A stretch of DNA of 64,000 bases from CAKUFA01 sp963627465 (GTDB lineage: Bacteria; Bacillota; Clostridia; Christensenellales; Aristaeellaceae): positions 1 through 64,000 of the forward strand of contig CAVGBO010000049.1 in the NCBI GenBank assembly GCA_963627465.1, written 5' to 3'. The stretch's first letter is position 1; each line of letters begins with the position of its first letter. The notes below the pieces were generated by a model. It ran no database searches. It was not told the origin of the DNA and saw only the letters and a program-made list of their open reading frames with translations. This document shows positions 33,755 to 41,614 of the stretch, piece by piece. The position numbers and the translations under genes are program-made.

Positions 33755-33786
33755 GCCCATCATCCCCTCTAACATTCAATGGCACA

Positions 33787-33814
33787 AGTATACCATATCG
33801 CACCACAAATGCAA
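33787..33814 (-). promoter_or_regulatory. proA promoter
   Basis: Minus strand TTGCAT (33809-33814), 16 bp, TATACT (33787-33792). Confidence 0.7.
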
Positions 33815-33829
33815 GAAACGAAAATGAAA

Positions 33830-33861
33830 ATGCAGCCGAAAAACATTATGCTCGGCTGCAT
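33830..33861 (-). terminator. Terminator after the 52-residue membrane protein gene
   Basis: Minus strand ATGCAGCCGA (33861-33852) pairs with TCGGCTGCAT (33839-33830), followed by TTTCATTTTC. Confidence 0.82.
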
Positions 33862-33870
33862 CAGATTCCT

Positions 33871-34029
33871 TTACTGAACGTTGGCGCCATAGATGAAGCA
33901 AAACACCACCACGGCACACAGGAAGACCAGCAGAACATCCAGCACCCACACAGGAATGTTCAGCTTGTCGTAAAGGTTGGTAATCCAGTTGTGGGGAACC
34001 GGATCCTTTTTCGGATTCTTCTCTTCCAT
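33871..34029 (-). CDS. Small single-pass membrane protein, 52 residues
   Basis: A short ORF with ATG at 34029, GGAGGG about six nt upstream and TAA at 33871. The product starts with a charged segment (MEEKNPKKDPVPHNWITN) followed by YDKLNIPVWVLDVLLVFL and more hydrophobic residues, ending GANVQ; one membrane helix covers about residues 27-47. It has its own terminator. It lies downstream of mglC beyond a terminator, so it is expressed by read-through or its own promoter. Function unknown; the good ribosome site, clean hydrophobic profile and flanking terminators make it a likely real gene. Confidence 0.72.
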   Translation of the reverse strand: MEEKNPKKDPVPHNWITNLYDKLNIPVWVLDVLLVFLCAVVVFCFIYGANVQ

Positions 34030-34042
34030 GGCTGCCCTCCAA

Positions 34043-34077
34043 AACAGACCTGCCGCCGAAAAAGCGACAGGTCTGTT
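34043..34077 (-). terminator. Terminator of the mgl operon
   Basis: AACAGACCTG and CAGGTCTGTT pair over 10 bp, followed on the minus strand by TTTTGG. The short U tract may allow read-through into the 52-residue gene. Confidence 0.75.
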
Positions 34078-34088
34078 GATACGCTGTA

Positions 34089-35129
34089 TTACTTGCGGGT
34101 CATGTACTTCCGCATGTCCAGGATGCAGGCAATCAGAATAACTGCACCCTTAATGATGTAGGTGATGTTGCCGGAGATGCCCAGGAAGGTCATGCCGGAG
34201 ATAATCAGCTGCATCATGAACACGCCCAGCAGAACACCGCTGATCTTACCAGTGCCGCCTACGAAGGACACACCGCCGATAACCACGGCAGAGATGGCGT
34301 CAGCTTCATAGTTCAGACCCAAGGTAGCGGTAGAAGAACCCAGACGAGCGGCTTCCACAAAGCCGGTGTAGCCGTACAGAGCACCAGCCAGCATGAACAC
34401 GCCGATGATGGTTGCCATAACGTTTACGCCGGAAACGCGAGCGGCTTCCTCGTTAGAACCTACAGCGAACATGTTCTTGCCGAAGGTGGTCTTGTTCCAT
34501 ACCACCCACATGATGGCGGTCACAACGATGGCCAGCAGCACATACATGGGTACGGAGGTGGTACCGATCTTGAGGATGGACTTGGTAACAAAGTCCGTGG
34601 TGTAGCTGGGATCCAAGCTGGAAATCTGCTTGGAGTTGGACAGGGTCAGATAAGCACCGTAGGTGATCATCTGCATGGCCAAGGTGATGATGTAAGGATG
34701 CAGCTTCCACTTAGCCATAACGAAACCGTTGATGAAGCCAACGCAGGAACCGATCAGCATCACCAGCAGGATGACCAGCGCCACATTCTGGGGAACACCG
34801 TCCACGATGAAGCGGCCATTAGCACCCGCCTTCTGCAGCAGGATAGCCGCTACGAAAGCGGTCAAGCCAGCCACACGGCCGCCGGTCAAGTCAGTACCGG
34901 CCAGCACGATACAGCCTGCAACACCCAATGCCATAGGCAGACGCACAGCCGTCAGGGAAATAATATTCACCAACGAAGGCACGCCGAAGAACTGAGGGCG
35001 CTGAATCTGTACATACACAGCCAGCAACAGAATGATGATGATCATGGCGTGATCCAGCACCCAATTGATCACAAAGCTGCGCTTATCCTTTGCGGACAGT
35101 GCGTTGAAGGAACTCATTTTCCCGGGCAT
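34089..35129 (-). CDS. mglC: Galactose/methyl galactoside ABC transporter permease
   Basis: 346 residues, about nine to ten membrane helices, GGAGGG eight nt before the ATG. Typical RbsC/MglC family blocks: GVAGCIVLAGTDLTGGRVAGL, FINGFVMAKWKLHPYIITLA, GSNEEAARVSGVNV and VVIGGVSFVGGTGKISGVLLG. The sequence is close in plan to MglC proteins of Bacillota. Third gene of mglBAC; the pore of a high-affinity importer for galactose, glucose or methyl-galactosides. Confidence 0.93.
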   Translation of the reverse strand: MPGKMSSFNALSAKDKRSFVINWVLDHAMIIIILLLAVYVQIQRPQFFGVPSLVNIISLTAVRLPMALGVAGCIVLAGTDLTGGRVAGLTAFVAAILLQKAGANGRFIVDGVPQNVALVILLVMLIGSCVGFINGFVMAKWKLHPYIITLAMQMITYGAYLTLSNSKQISSLDPSYTTDFVTKSILKIGTTSVPMYVLLAIVVTAIMWVVWNKTTFGKNMFAVGSNEEAARVSGVNVMATIIGVFMLAGALYGYTGFVEAARLGSSTATLGLNYEADAISAVVIGGVSFVGGTGKISGVLLGVFMMQLIISGMTFLGISGNITYIIKGAVILIACILDMRKYMTRK

Positions 35130-35143
35130 TTCAGTCGCCCTCC

Positions 35144-36688
35144 TTATACATATTTTGCAGCAAGGGTCATAATTTCTTCCTGAGAGGTGTGGTCGGCATC
35201 CACTTCGCCAGCCACACGACCGCCGGACATGACAACGATCCTATTGCACACGCCCAACAGCTCGGGCATTTCGGAAGAAACCATGATAACTGCCTTGCCC
35301 TGCTTTGCGAGGTTCTGAATCAGCTGATAAATCTCGTACTTGGCACCTACGTCAATGCCACGGGTAGGCTCATCCAGCAGCAGCACATCAGGCTCGGTCA
35401 AGATCCAGCGTCCGAAAATAACCTTCTGCTGGTTACCGCCGGACAGGGTATTGATCTTTGTCTGCTGACTAGGCGTCTTGATGCTCATGGCCTTGATCAT
35501 GCTATCCGTGGCAGCGGCCATTTTCTTATCGTTCAGGAAGGGACCGTTCTTGTACTTCCGCAGGCTTGCAATGACCGTGTTGGTGCGGATATCCAGGATG
35601 CCGAGAATACCCGTCGCACGGCGTTCCTCCGTCACCAGTGCAAAACCATTCTTAATGGCTTCACGAGGCGTCTTATTGCCAACCAGCTTGCCGGACTTAT
35701 AAATCTTGCCGCACTTTCTCGTTGCGCTGCCGAAGATGCACTCCAGCAGAGAGGTACGGCCAGAGCTGTCCAGACCTGCCACGCCAACGATCTCACCCTT
35801 ACGGACATTGATGCTGGCATCCCGCAGGTTGGAATACATGCCGGACAAGCCCTGCACATCCAGAATGTTCTCTTCCCCGACCACGTTGTCCTTGGGCGGG
35901 AAGCGGTTCGTCAGCGGACGACCAACCATCAGGCGGATGATCTCATCCATGGTCAGGCCATTGGCCGGCTTTGTCGCCACCCACTGACCGTCACGCATGA
36001 TGGTCACTTCATCGGAAATGCGGAGGATTTCTTCCATCTTATGAGAGATGTACACAATGCCGCATCCACGATCTCTGAGCATGTTGATGATGCGGAACAG
36101 GTGCTCTACCTCTGTCTCTGTCAAGGAAGAAGTGGGTTCGTCAAAAACAATCACCTTTGAATTAAAGGAAACAGCCTTGGCGATTTCCACCATCTGGCGC
36201 TGAGAAACCGTTAGATTGTTCAAGATGACTTTAGGATTCACGTTGATGCCGAGGTCATCAAAAACCTTCTTGGTATCATTGTAGGACTGCTTATCCGAAA
36301 CAAAAGGAAGTCCCTTGACTACCTTCGGATACCGTCCCAACCAGATGTTGTCCATAACAGAGCGCTTCCGTGCCTGGTTCAGCTCCTGATGAACCATGGC
36401 CACGCCGTTGTCCAATGCTTCTCTGGAGGTCTTGAAGTTAACTTCCTTGCCATCCAAATAAATATGTCCGGCGTCCTTGTGATAAATGCCGAAAAGACAT
36501 TTCATCAGCGTGGACTTGCCTGCACCGTTCTCGCCCATGAGAGCATGAACCGTACCAGCTTTCACACATAGCTGAGCGTTATCCAAGGCTTTCACGCCGG
36601 GGAAACTTTTGCAGATACCCTCCATCTGAAGAAGTACCTTGCCCTCAGCAGGTTGCTCCTCCTTATGAAGCAGCACTTTGTCACCCAT
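35144..36688 (-). CDS. mglA: Galactose/methyl galactoside ABC transporter ATP-binding protein
   Basis: 514 residues with two tandem ATPase domains, as in all CUT2 sugar importers. First domain: GENGAGKSTLMKCLFG (P-loop near 53), LTVSQRQMVEIAKAV signature, VIVFDEPTSSL. Second domain: GLDSSGRTSLLE (degenerate P-loop), LSGGNQQKVIFGRW, LLLDEPTRGIDVGAKYEIY. AAGGAG precedes the ATG. Separated from mglB by an intra-operon hairpin. Confidence 0.94.
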   Translation of the reverse strand: MGDKVLLHKEEQPAEGKVLLQMEGICKSFPGVKALDNAQLCVKAGTVHALMGENGAGKSTLMKCLFGIYHKDAGHIYLDGKEVNFKTSREALDNGVAMVHQELNQARKRSVMDNIWLGRYPKVVKGLPFVSDKQSYNDTKKVFDDLGINVNPKVILNNLTVSQRQMVEIAKAVSFNSKVIVFDEPTSSLTETEVEHLFRIINMLRDRGCGIVYISHKMEEILRISDEVTIMRDGQWVATKPANGLTMDEIIRLMVGRPLTNRFPPKDNVVGEENILDVQGLSGMYSNLRDASINVRKGEIVGVAGLDSSGRTSLLECIFGSATRKCGKIYKSGKLVGNKTPREAIKNGFALVTEERRATGILGILDIRTNTVIASLRKYKNGPFLNDKKMAAATDSMIKAMSIKTPSQQTKINTLSGGNQQKVIFGRWILTEPDVLLLDEPTRGIDVGAKYEIYQLIQNLAKQGKAVIMVSSEMPELLGVCNRIVVMSGGRVAGEVDADHTSQEEIMTLAAKYV

Positions 36689-36760
36689 ACTGCGCTTCTC
36701 CTTTCCGGCAGAAAGCCCTTTTTTTCAGCAACGCTCGGGCTCTGCCTTTCAAATGAAACG

Positions 36761-36792
36761 GCGGAGGGACTCAGAGTACTGAGACCCTCCGC
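36761..36792 (-). terminator. Intra-operon hairpin between mglB and mglA
   Basis: GCGGAGGG and CCCTCCGC form an 8-bp stem with an A-A mismatch and an inner 5-bp CTCAG/CTGAG helix, without a good T tract. Such hairpins usually stabilise the upstream mRNA so that the binding protein is made in excess. Confidence 0.8.
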
Positions 36793-36822
36793 ACTGAGTC
36801 ATTCGAAATTCAAACTTCAGAA

Positions 36823-37908
36823 TTACTCGCCGGTGTACACAGAGTACGGAATGTTAACGGTCCAGCCATCAACGATCTCGTAGTTCTCATTCAGGCCTTC
36901 GAACTTGTCCTTGCCGTTCACCAGGTTAGCGGTGATGGTAGCCACAGCGTCAGCCATGCCTTCAGCATCCTGCTTGATGGTACCGGTCATCTGCTTGTTG
37001 GCGATCAGTTCCTTAGCAGCATCGGTAGCGTCAACACCGAACACGGGGATCACGGTGCAGCCTTCGCCGCCGGGCAGGTTGTAGCCAGCATTGACCAGAG
37101 CGTTCACAGAGCCCAGAGCCATATCGTCGTTGTTGCAGATGATCAGCTCGACCATGTTGCCATTGGCCTCATTGTACTGAGACAGGATGGTCTGCATGTA
37201 GTCGAAGGAAGCGGTGTTGGACCAGGTGCCGTTCAGGTCAACCAGGTACTTGTTTGCATTGCTTGCGTCATAGAACTCCAGAGCGGGCTTGCCAGCAGCA
37301 ACCAGCACTTCGTCAGCGCACTCAACGCCATACTGGGTACGAGCGATAGCTTCCTGGTTTGCTTCGTCGCCCTTGAACATAACATAGGAGATCTTGCCGT
37401 CCTTGTTCAGGTCCAGTTCGTCGAAGTGTGCCAGCACATATTCGCCGATCATCTTGCCCTGCATCTTGCCGGCCTGGGTGAAGTCGGTGCCAACGAAAGC
37501 GCTCTTCTCATAGCCCTTGAACAGAGCAGCAGCTTCGTCGTTGTCGGTGGAAACAGCACGATTGAAGAACACAGCGGGGATGTCCTTTTCCTTGATGGCG
37601 TTCATCAGGGTTTCGGCAGTGCCGATGGAGCCGGATTCAACCAGGTTCACAACGATGGCATTTGCGCCGGTTACCAGAGCGGTGTTGATGTCATCGGTCT
37701 GGGTCTGCTGGTTGGCGTTGGAGTCCTTGTCAACCACGTTCAAGCCCTTCTCAGCCATTGCAGCGTCCAGAGCGGTACGCACGCTGGTGAGGTAAACGTC
37801 ACCAAAGGTATACCAAGAAACATAGGTTTCGCCCTCGGCGAATGCTGCACTACCAACCATGGTGAGTGCCATTGCCGCTGCCAGGATACCAGCCACGAGC
37901 TTTTTCAT
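36823..37908 (-). CDS. mglB: Galactose ABC transporter substrate-binding protein
   Basis: 361 residues, GAGGTG before the ATG. Signal peptide 1-24 (MKKLVAGILAAAMALTMVGS, then AAFAEG). Periplasmic-binding-protein type I fold: DSNANQQTQTDDINTALVTGANAIVVNLVES, VFFNRAVSTDNDEAAALFKGYEKSAFVGTD, NNDDMALGSVNAL and FGVDATDAAKELI correspond to MglB ligand-contact segments. The conserved Asn/Asp/Arg contacts of MglB are in place (FNRA, NNDD, GVDA). No lipobox is evident, unusual for a Gram-positive binding protein. First gene of mglBAC behind a perfect promoter. Confidence 0.93.
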   Translation of the reverse strand: MKKLVAGILAAAMALTMVGSAAFAEGETYVSWYTFGDVYLTSVRTALDAAMAEKGLNVVDKDSNANQQTQTDDINTALVTGANAIVVNLVESGSIGTAETLMNAIKEKDIPAVFFNRAVSTDNDEAAALFKGYEKSAFVGTDFTQAGKMQGKMIGEYVLAHFDELDLNKDGKISYVMFKGDEANQEAIARTQYGVECADEVLVAAGKPALEFYDASNANKYLVDLNGTWSNTASFDYMQTILSQYNEANGNMVELIICNNDDMALGSVNALVNAGYNLPGGEGCTVIPVFGVDATDAAKELIANKQMTGTIKQDAEGMADAVATITANLVNGKDKFEGLNENYEIVDGWTVNIPYSVYTGE

Positions 37909-38021
37909 AGGGAAACACCTCTTTCTTTATTTCAACGAACTTCCGTTCGCTGATTAACACGTACAGCGACGACAAACACAATCCCACACCTGTAGAGTAC
38001 TTTCCCTCTTTCCTTGCAGTC

Positions 38022-38054
38022 GTCTTTTATCATCACGGTTGTCTTTTATCGTCA
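38022..38054 (-). repeat. Direct repeats at the mglB transcription start
   Basis: Two 14-bp copies (GTCTTTTATC-N-TCA, plus strand at 38022-38035 and 38041-38054) spaced 19 bp apart lie directly downstream of the -10. Direct repeats near two helical turns suggest binding of a response-regulator or AraC-type protein. Confidence 0.55.
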
Positions 38055-38059
38055 TGCCT

Positions 38060-38088
38060 ATTATAGCTTCTTTATCCTGCAATGTCAA
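38060..38088 (-). promoter_or_regulatory. Perfect consensus promoter of mglBAC
   Basis: Minus strand TTGACA (38083-38088), 17 bp, TATAAT (38060-38065). The leader to mglB is about 145 nt. Confidence 0.92.
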
Positions 38089-38392
38089 CCTTTTTTTGTA
38101 TTAAATTTCTGGATACAGACCAAATGATACAAACCTATAAGTTTCTTATCCTCGCATATTGGTTTCTGCTCGACCTCCTTTGGGGTTGTTCTGCAAGTTT
38201 TTTTCATAAAACTACTTCCCCTATTTTTCTTGAGAAAGTACCGTTGCGTTTCGATTATTACAAAAGTATGACGCATATTGTTACAAAAATAATCATAATG
38301 TTTTTGGAATCGTTATCATTTTACGGGAAGAAAAAAAGCACATCTTGCGTTATAATAGGTGCAAGTCCCAATACGAAGCGGAGGGTCAAGCA
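38089..38392. other. A+T-rich intergenic region between mglB promoter and ECF sigma gene
   Basis: About 300 bp with no convincing gene. An ORF crosses it on the plus strand but its composition and lack of a ribosome site argue against it. A TATAAT at 38351-38356 without a good -35 probably starts the sigma-factor transcript; the rest may bind the factor that controls mglBAC. Confidence 0.5.
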
Positions 38393-38911
38393 GTGCAGCA
38401 AGCTCAAGCCTGTGAGCGGAACGATGCGGCGTACTTCGAGGAGATCTACGAGAAATATGCCACGGATGTGCTGCGGGTCTGCTACTTCTATCTCGGTGAC
38501 CGGCAGAAGGCAGAGGATGTCTGTCAGGATGTTTTTGTTCGGCTGATAACCACAACGCCAGACTTGCAGGAAGGCCGTGAAAAAGCCTGGCTGCTGAAGG
38601 TGGCGCTGAACCGCTGCAAGGACATCTGGCGCGGCTCCTGGCTGAAACGTGTGGTGCTTGGTTCCCCTGCCTTTGATCTGATACCTGCCCCGGATGAAAT
38701 TGACAAGCTGACCGAGCAGCACGAGCTGATGGCAGCTGTCAATCAGTTGCCGCCTACTTTTAAGGAAGTTGTCCTGCTGCACTATTACCAAGGCTACGGT
38801 ATCACGGAAATCGCCGAGATGTTGCATCTGCCCGAAGGCACCATCTCCAGTCGTTTGTCCCGCGGACGCAAAAGATTAGAAACCATTTTGAAAGGAGGCG
38901 ACGCCCGGTGA
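38393..38911 (+). CDS. ECF-type RNA polymerase sigma factor
   Basis: 172 residues from GTG 38393, which has GGAGGG seven nt upstream; a TTG at 38345 lies before the likely -10 and is rejected. Region 2: DAAYFEEIYEKYATDVLRVCYFYLGDRQKAEDVCQDVFVRL, with the expected DxxQDVF-like helix. Region 4: LPPTFKEVVLLHYYQGYGITEIAEMLHLPEGTISSRLSRGRKRL. Only regions 2 and 4 are present. The stop overlaps the start of the next gene (GTGA), a typical sigma/anti-sigma arrangement. Confidence 0.93.
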   Translation: MQQAQACERNDAAYFEEIYEKYATDVLRVCYFYLGDRQKAEDVCQDVFVRLITTTPDLQEGREKAWLLKVALNRCKDIWRGSWLKRVVLGSPAFDLIPAPDEIDKLTEQHELMAAVNQLPPTFKEVVLLHYYQGYGITEIAEMLHLPEGTISSRLSRGRKRLETILKGGDAR

Positions 38912-39837
38912 AAAACATCGAACGTTTGCCAGAAGCCGCCGAGCGTGGTCTTGCCGGATTGAATGCCGGCGCAAATCTCAAATACCGCATTATTCATGAG
39001 GCCGCCGAGAAGAAGGAAGCTCCTTCCCGTCCCCGGCACGCCTGGGTTCCGGCACTGTGCTGTGCCTTGGTGCTGGTGCTGTGCGGAGTATTCATCCCCA
39101 GTGCCGTTTCCCGTCGGCAGAGCAATTTGCTGATTGTCAGCCAGCCTGCCGGCGAAGCAACGGATGCACCTGTACTGGCTGCACAGAATTCCGGCATTGC
39201 CGGCGGCAGCTTGGCCACAGGGGTCAGTGTTCCTTCTTACAGCAGCATCTGGGAAAGCAGTCAGAACGGTACTTTCCCGCTGATCGGTCTGAACGGAGCT
39301 TACTACCGTATGCTGACTACCCCCTCTTCCGTCAGTGACAGTCAGCTGGGTGCAAGCCTGGGCACGGTAGCGGAGTATACCACTGAACCGGCACTGTCCG
39401 ACAGCAGCGTTATCCTCAGCAACTGCAGCGAATCCGGCACGGACGTGTATGAGATCAGTGGCATGAGCGGTACACTGGTGGCTGCTAAGGTGAATGGCGT
39501 AACCCGTCTCTTCCAGCGTGTCAGCTTCAACGGTACTGCATTGAAGAGCGGCGAGTCTCTCAGCGATACGCTGCAAATCACAGGTCACGTTACCGCCATG
39601 GCACTGAGCGATGTGGGCACCATCACGGATGGGGATACGATTGCTTCCCTGCTGACCACCCTGTTTGGCAGCGCATCCTACAAATCCAGCGGCTCGGTCA
39701 GCGGCAGTCAGTCCCTGCTGTTCACACTGGATAACGGATTCACCGTGCAGCTGGCTGTGAAGGATGACCGGTTCAGTGCCTGCGGCACTTGGGACTGCCC
39801 GGAATTCTTCGAAGCCTTTTCGGCAGCAGTACAGTGA
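38908..39837 (+). CDS. Membrane-anchored putative anti-sigma factor
   Basis: 309 residues from GTG 38908, coupled to the sigma-factor stop. Residues 1-45 are cytoplasmic and helical (RLPEAAERGLAGLNAGANLKYRIIHEAAEKK), one membrane helix at about 48-66 (PALCCALVLVLCGVFIPSAV), then about 240 Ser/Thr/Gly-rich extracellular residues. No zinc-binding HxxxCxxC anti-sigma motif is present. The anti-sigma role is inferred from gene order and topology; the outer domain probably senses the envelope signal. Confidence 0.72.
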   Translation: MKNIERLPEAAERGLAGLNAGANLKYRIIHEAAEKKEAPSRPRHAWVPALCCALVLVLCGVFIPSAVSRRQSNLLIVSQPAGEATDAPVLAAQNSGIAGGSLATGVSVPSYSSIWESSQNGTFPLIGLNGAYYRMLTTPSSVSDSQLGASLGTVAEYTTEPALSDSSVILSNCSESGTDVYEISGMSGTLVAAKVNGVTRLFQRVSFNGTALKSGESLSDTLQITGHVTAMALSDVGTITDGDTIASLLTTLFGSASYKSSGSVSGSQSLLFTLDNGFTVQLAVKDDRFSACGTWDCPEFFEAFSAAVQ

Positions 39838-39857
39838 AGAATGGCCTTCATCATCTT

Positions 39858-39891
39858 CGGAGAAGATACTTCGGTATCTTCTCCGTTTTTT
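39858..39891 (+). terminator. Terminator of the sigma/anti-sigma operon
   Basis: A 12-bp perfect stem (CGGAGAAGATAC / GTATCTTCTCCG) closed by a TTCG tetraloop and followed by six T. Confidence 0.95.
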
Positions 39892-39894
39892 ATC

Positions 39895-40713
39895 TTAATG
39901 CTCTTCAATGATTTTATGCCTCACGGCATAAACCAGCCGAAAATCTCTCTCGGAATAATCACGGTTCAGATCACCGTGCAAGTCGTTGCTATGCACAAAG
40001 AAAAGGATAGACGGTATTGATATAATTTCCCAAATACGATCCGTACCGTAGTGATTCTTCAGTACGGTGGAGGCAATTTTCTTCTTCTCCTCCAGGGATA
40101 CAGAAGGATCCTGAAGCTGCTGGTAGTATGGCTGATAGCAAATGAGTCCATACGCATACATCTTGGTGACCATCTGAATCCCCATATCCTCCGGAATCAT
40201 TGCGTCATTGCCACGCACGGTTAAAGGGGCAACATTCACATACCTGCCGCCATCCATCGTTTCGATAGTGGAAAGGCCATGGTCCATCTGATAGGTGCCC
40301 ATCCAGTAGTCGTACAGGAGCAAATTGTCCGAAAAAGCTCGCCCCTCCGCCATTGCCTCCCAATCGTTTTGTCCGTTCCAAACAGGCTTTGCATATTCCG
40401 CCATGACGTACCCTTCACCATATTCCTCAGAATACGCATGGTACCAAAGAGCGTCTTTATACTGCGTCTCGTCCAGGAATGTCAAAAAGGCTCCGCCCTG
40501 CAGCCGCCCTAGAACTTTGCCGCCCGGTGCTTTGCGGAAATTTACTTGATTGTGGACAATCTGAAGCTGATCAGATAGCACAACTTCCTTCCCCTCGTAG
40601 GATGCAAGGATTTCATTCAGTTCTGCCATGCCGTCCTCTGCCGCTTTGGCGTATACACCTGTCAATGAGCAAAGCATCACCACCAACAAGAGAATCGCTG
40701 TAATCTTTTTCAT
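39895..40713 (-). CDS. Secreted SH3-like domain protein
   Basis: 272 residues from ATG 40713 with GGGGAGGT eight nt upstream. Signal peptide 1-24 (KKITAILLLVVMLCSLTGVYA). Residues about 45-105 match a bacterial SH3 domain: VHNQVNFRKAPGGKVLGRL, then GGAFLTFLDET and WYHAYSEEYGEGYVMAEY. The remaining C-terminal part is unrecognised, probably alpha/beta. SH3 domains of this kind often bind cell-wall components. Single gene; convergent with the sigma-factor operon, sharing its terminator region. Confidence 0.78.
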   Translation of the reverse strand: MKKITAILLLVVMLCSLTGVYAKAAEDGMAELNEILASYEGKEVVLSDQLQIVHNQVNFRKAPGGKVLGRLQGGAFLTFLDETQYKDALWYHAYSEEYGEGYVMAEYAKPVWNGQNDWEAMAEGRAFSDNLLLYDYWMGTYQMDHGLSTIETMDGGRYVNVAPLTVRGNDAMIPEDMGIQMVTKMYAYGLICYQPYYQQLQDPSVSLEEKKKIASTVLKNHYGTDRIWEIISIPSILFFVHSNDLHGDLNRDYSERDFRLVYAVRHKIIEEH

Positions 40714-40812
40714 AACGATGTACCTCCCCTGCCCATCATAACACATCCATATGAAATAAGCTACCTAATTAGTGTTTTGTACTCGTTCCTATTATCTTGA
40801 AATTCACAAAAA

Positions 40813-40835
40813 GTTCATCCCCATTTGCTATGAAC
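40813..40835. promoter_or_regulatory. Inverted repeat upstream of the ABC export operon
   Basis: GTTCAT and ATGAAC are separated by 11 bp, ending five bases before the -35. A possible operator for the TetR-family regulator encoded at the end of the operon; evidence is position only. Confidence 0.4.
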
Positions 40836-40839
40836 AAGC

Positions 40840-40868
40840 TTGACAATCGGTCATAATCCGTATATGAT
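40840..40868 (+). promoter_or_regulatory. Promoter of the ABC export operon
   Basis: TTGACA (40840-40845), 17 bp, TATGAT (40863-40868); leader about 40 nt. Confidence 0.82.
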
Positions 40869-40912
40869 GTGACTGAAAATATTAATCCGGTCACAGCGAT
40901 TGGAGGTTAATG

Positions 40913-41614
40913 ATGAGCTATATCACTTTTGACCAGGTATGTAAGGATTATCCCACCGGGGATACGGTGGTTCATGCGGCCGATCACGTGTCCTTCGGCA
41001 TTGAAAAGGGCGAGTTCTGCGTGGTGCTGGGCCCCAGCGGCGCAGGCAAAACCACGGTGCTGAACCTGCTTGGCGGCATGGACAAGGCCACCAGCGGACA
41101 CATTTTAGTAGGTGATAAGGAAATCACCGGCATGCGTTCCAACCAACTGACGGAATATCGCCGGCTGGATGTAGGCTTTGTTTTCCAGTTTTATAACTTG
41201 ATGCCGAACCTGACCGCATTGGAGAACGTAGAGCTTGCCCAGCAGGTTTGCCCACGGGCACTGAATCCCCGGGAGGTGCTGGAGAAGGTAGGACTGAAAG
41301 ATCGAATGAACAACTTCCCGGCTCAGCTTTCCGGCGGCGAGCAGCAGCGTGTTTCCATCGCCCGGGCACTGTGCAAGAATCCTGCGCTTCTCTTGTGCGA
41401 TGAGCCCACCGGTGCCTTGGACAGCAAAACCGGCGAACAGGTGCTGGATCTGCTGACCAAGCTTTGCCAGGACTACAGCACCACAGTGGTGATTATCACC
41501 CACAATGCCAGCATCGCTCCTTTGGGCAACCGGGTCATCCGCATCCGCAACGGTGCGGTGCAGTCCGTTGAGGTCAATGAGCATCCTGCGAAGGTGGAGG
41601 ATATTACATGGTAA
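40913..41614 (+). CDS. ABC transporter ATP-binding protein (MacB/LolD type)
   Basis: 233 residues from ATG 40913 (GGAGGT five nt upstream; the ATG at 40910 is too close). Walker A GPSGAGKTTVLNLLGG, Q-loop FVFQFYNLMPNLTALENVELAQ, signature LSGGEQQRVSIARAL, Walker B LLLCDEPTGALDSKTG, H-loop VVIITHNASIA. This is the ATPase type that partners FtsX/MacB-like permeases in export or mechanotransmission, encoded next and overlapping by seven nt. Confidence 0.95.
   Translation: MSYITFDQVCKDYPTGDTVVHAADHVSFGIEKGEFCVVLGPSGAGKTTVLNLLGGMDKATSGHILVGDKEITGMRSNQLTEYRRLDVGFVFQFYNLMPNLTALENVELAQQVCPRALNPREVLEKVGLKDRMNNFPAQLSGGEQQRVSIARALCKNPALLLCDEPTGALDSKTGEQVLDLLTKLCQDYSTTVVIITHNASIAPLGNRVIRIRNGAVQSVEVNEHPAKVEDITW

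Noticed and set aside
38082..38546. 154-residue plus-strand ORF before the ECF sigma gene
   Set aside because: Lies in an A+T-rich intergenic region, overlaps the sigma gene in another frame, and has no ribosome site.
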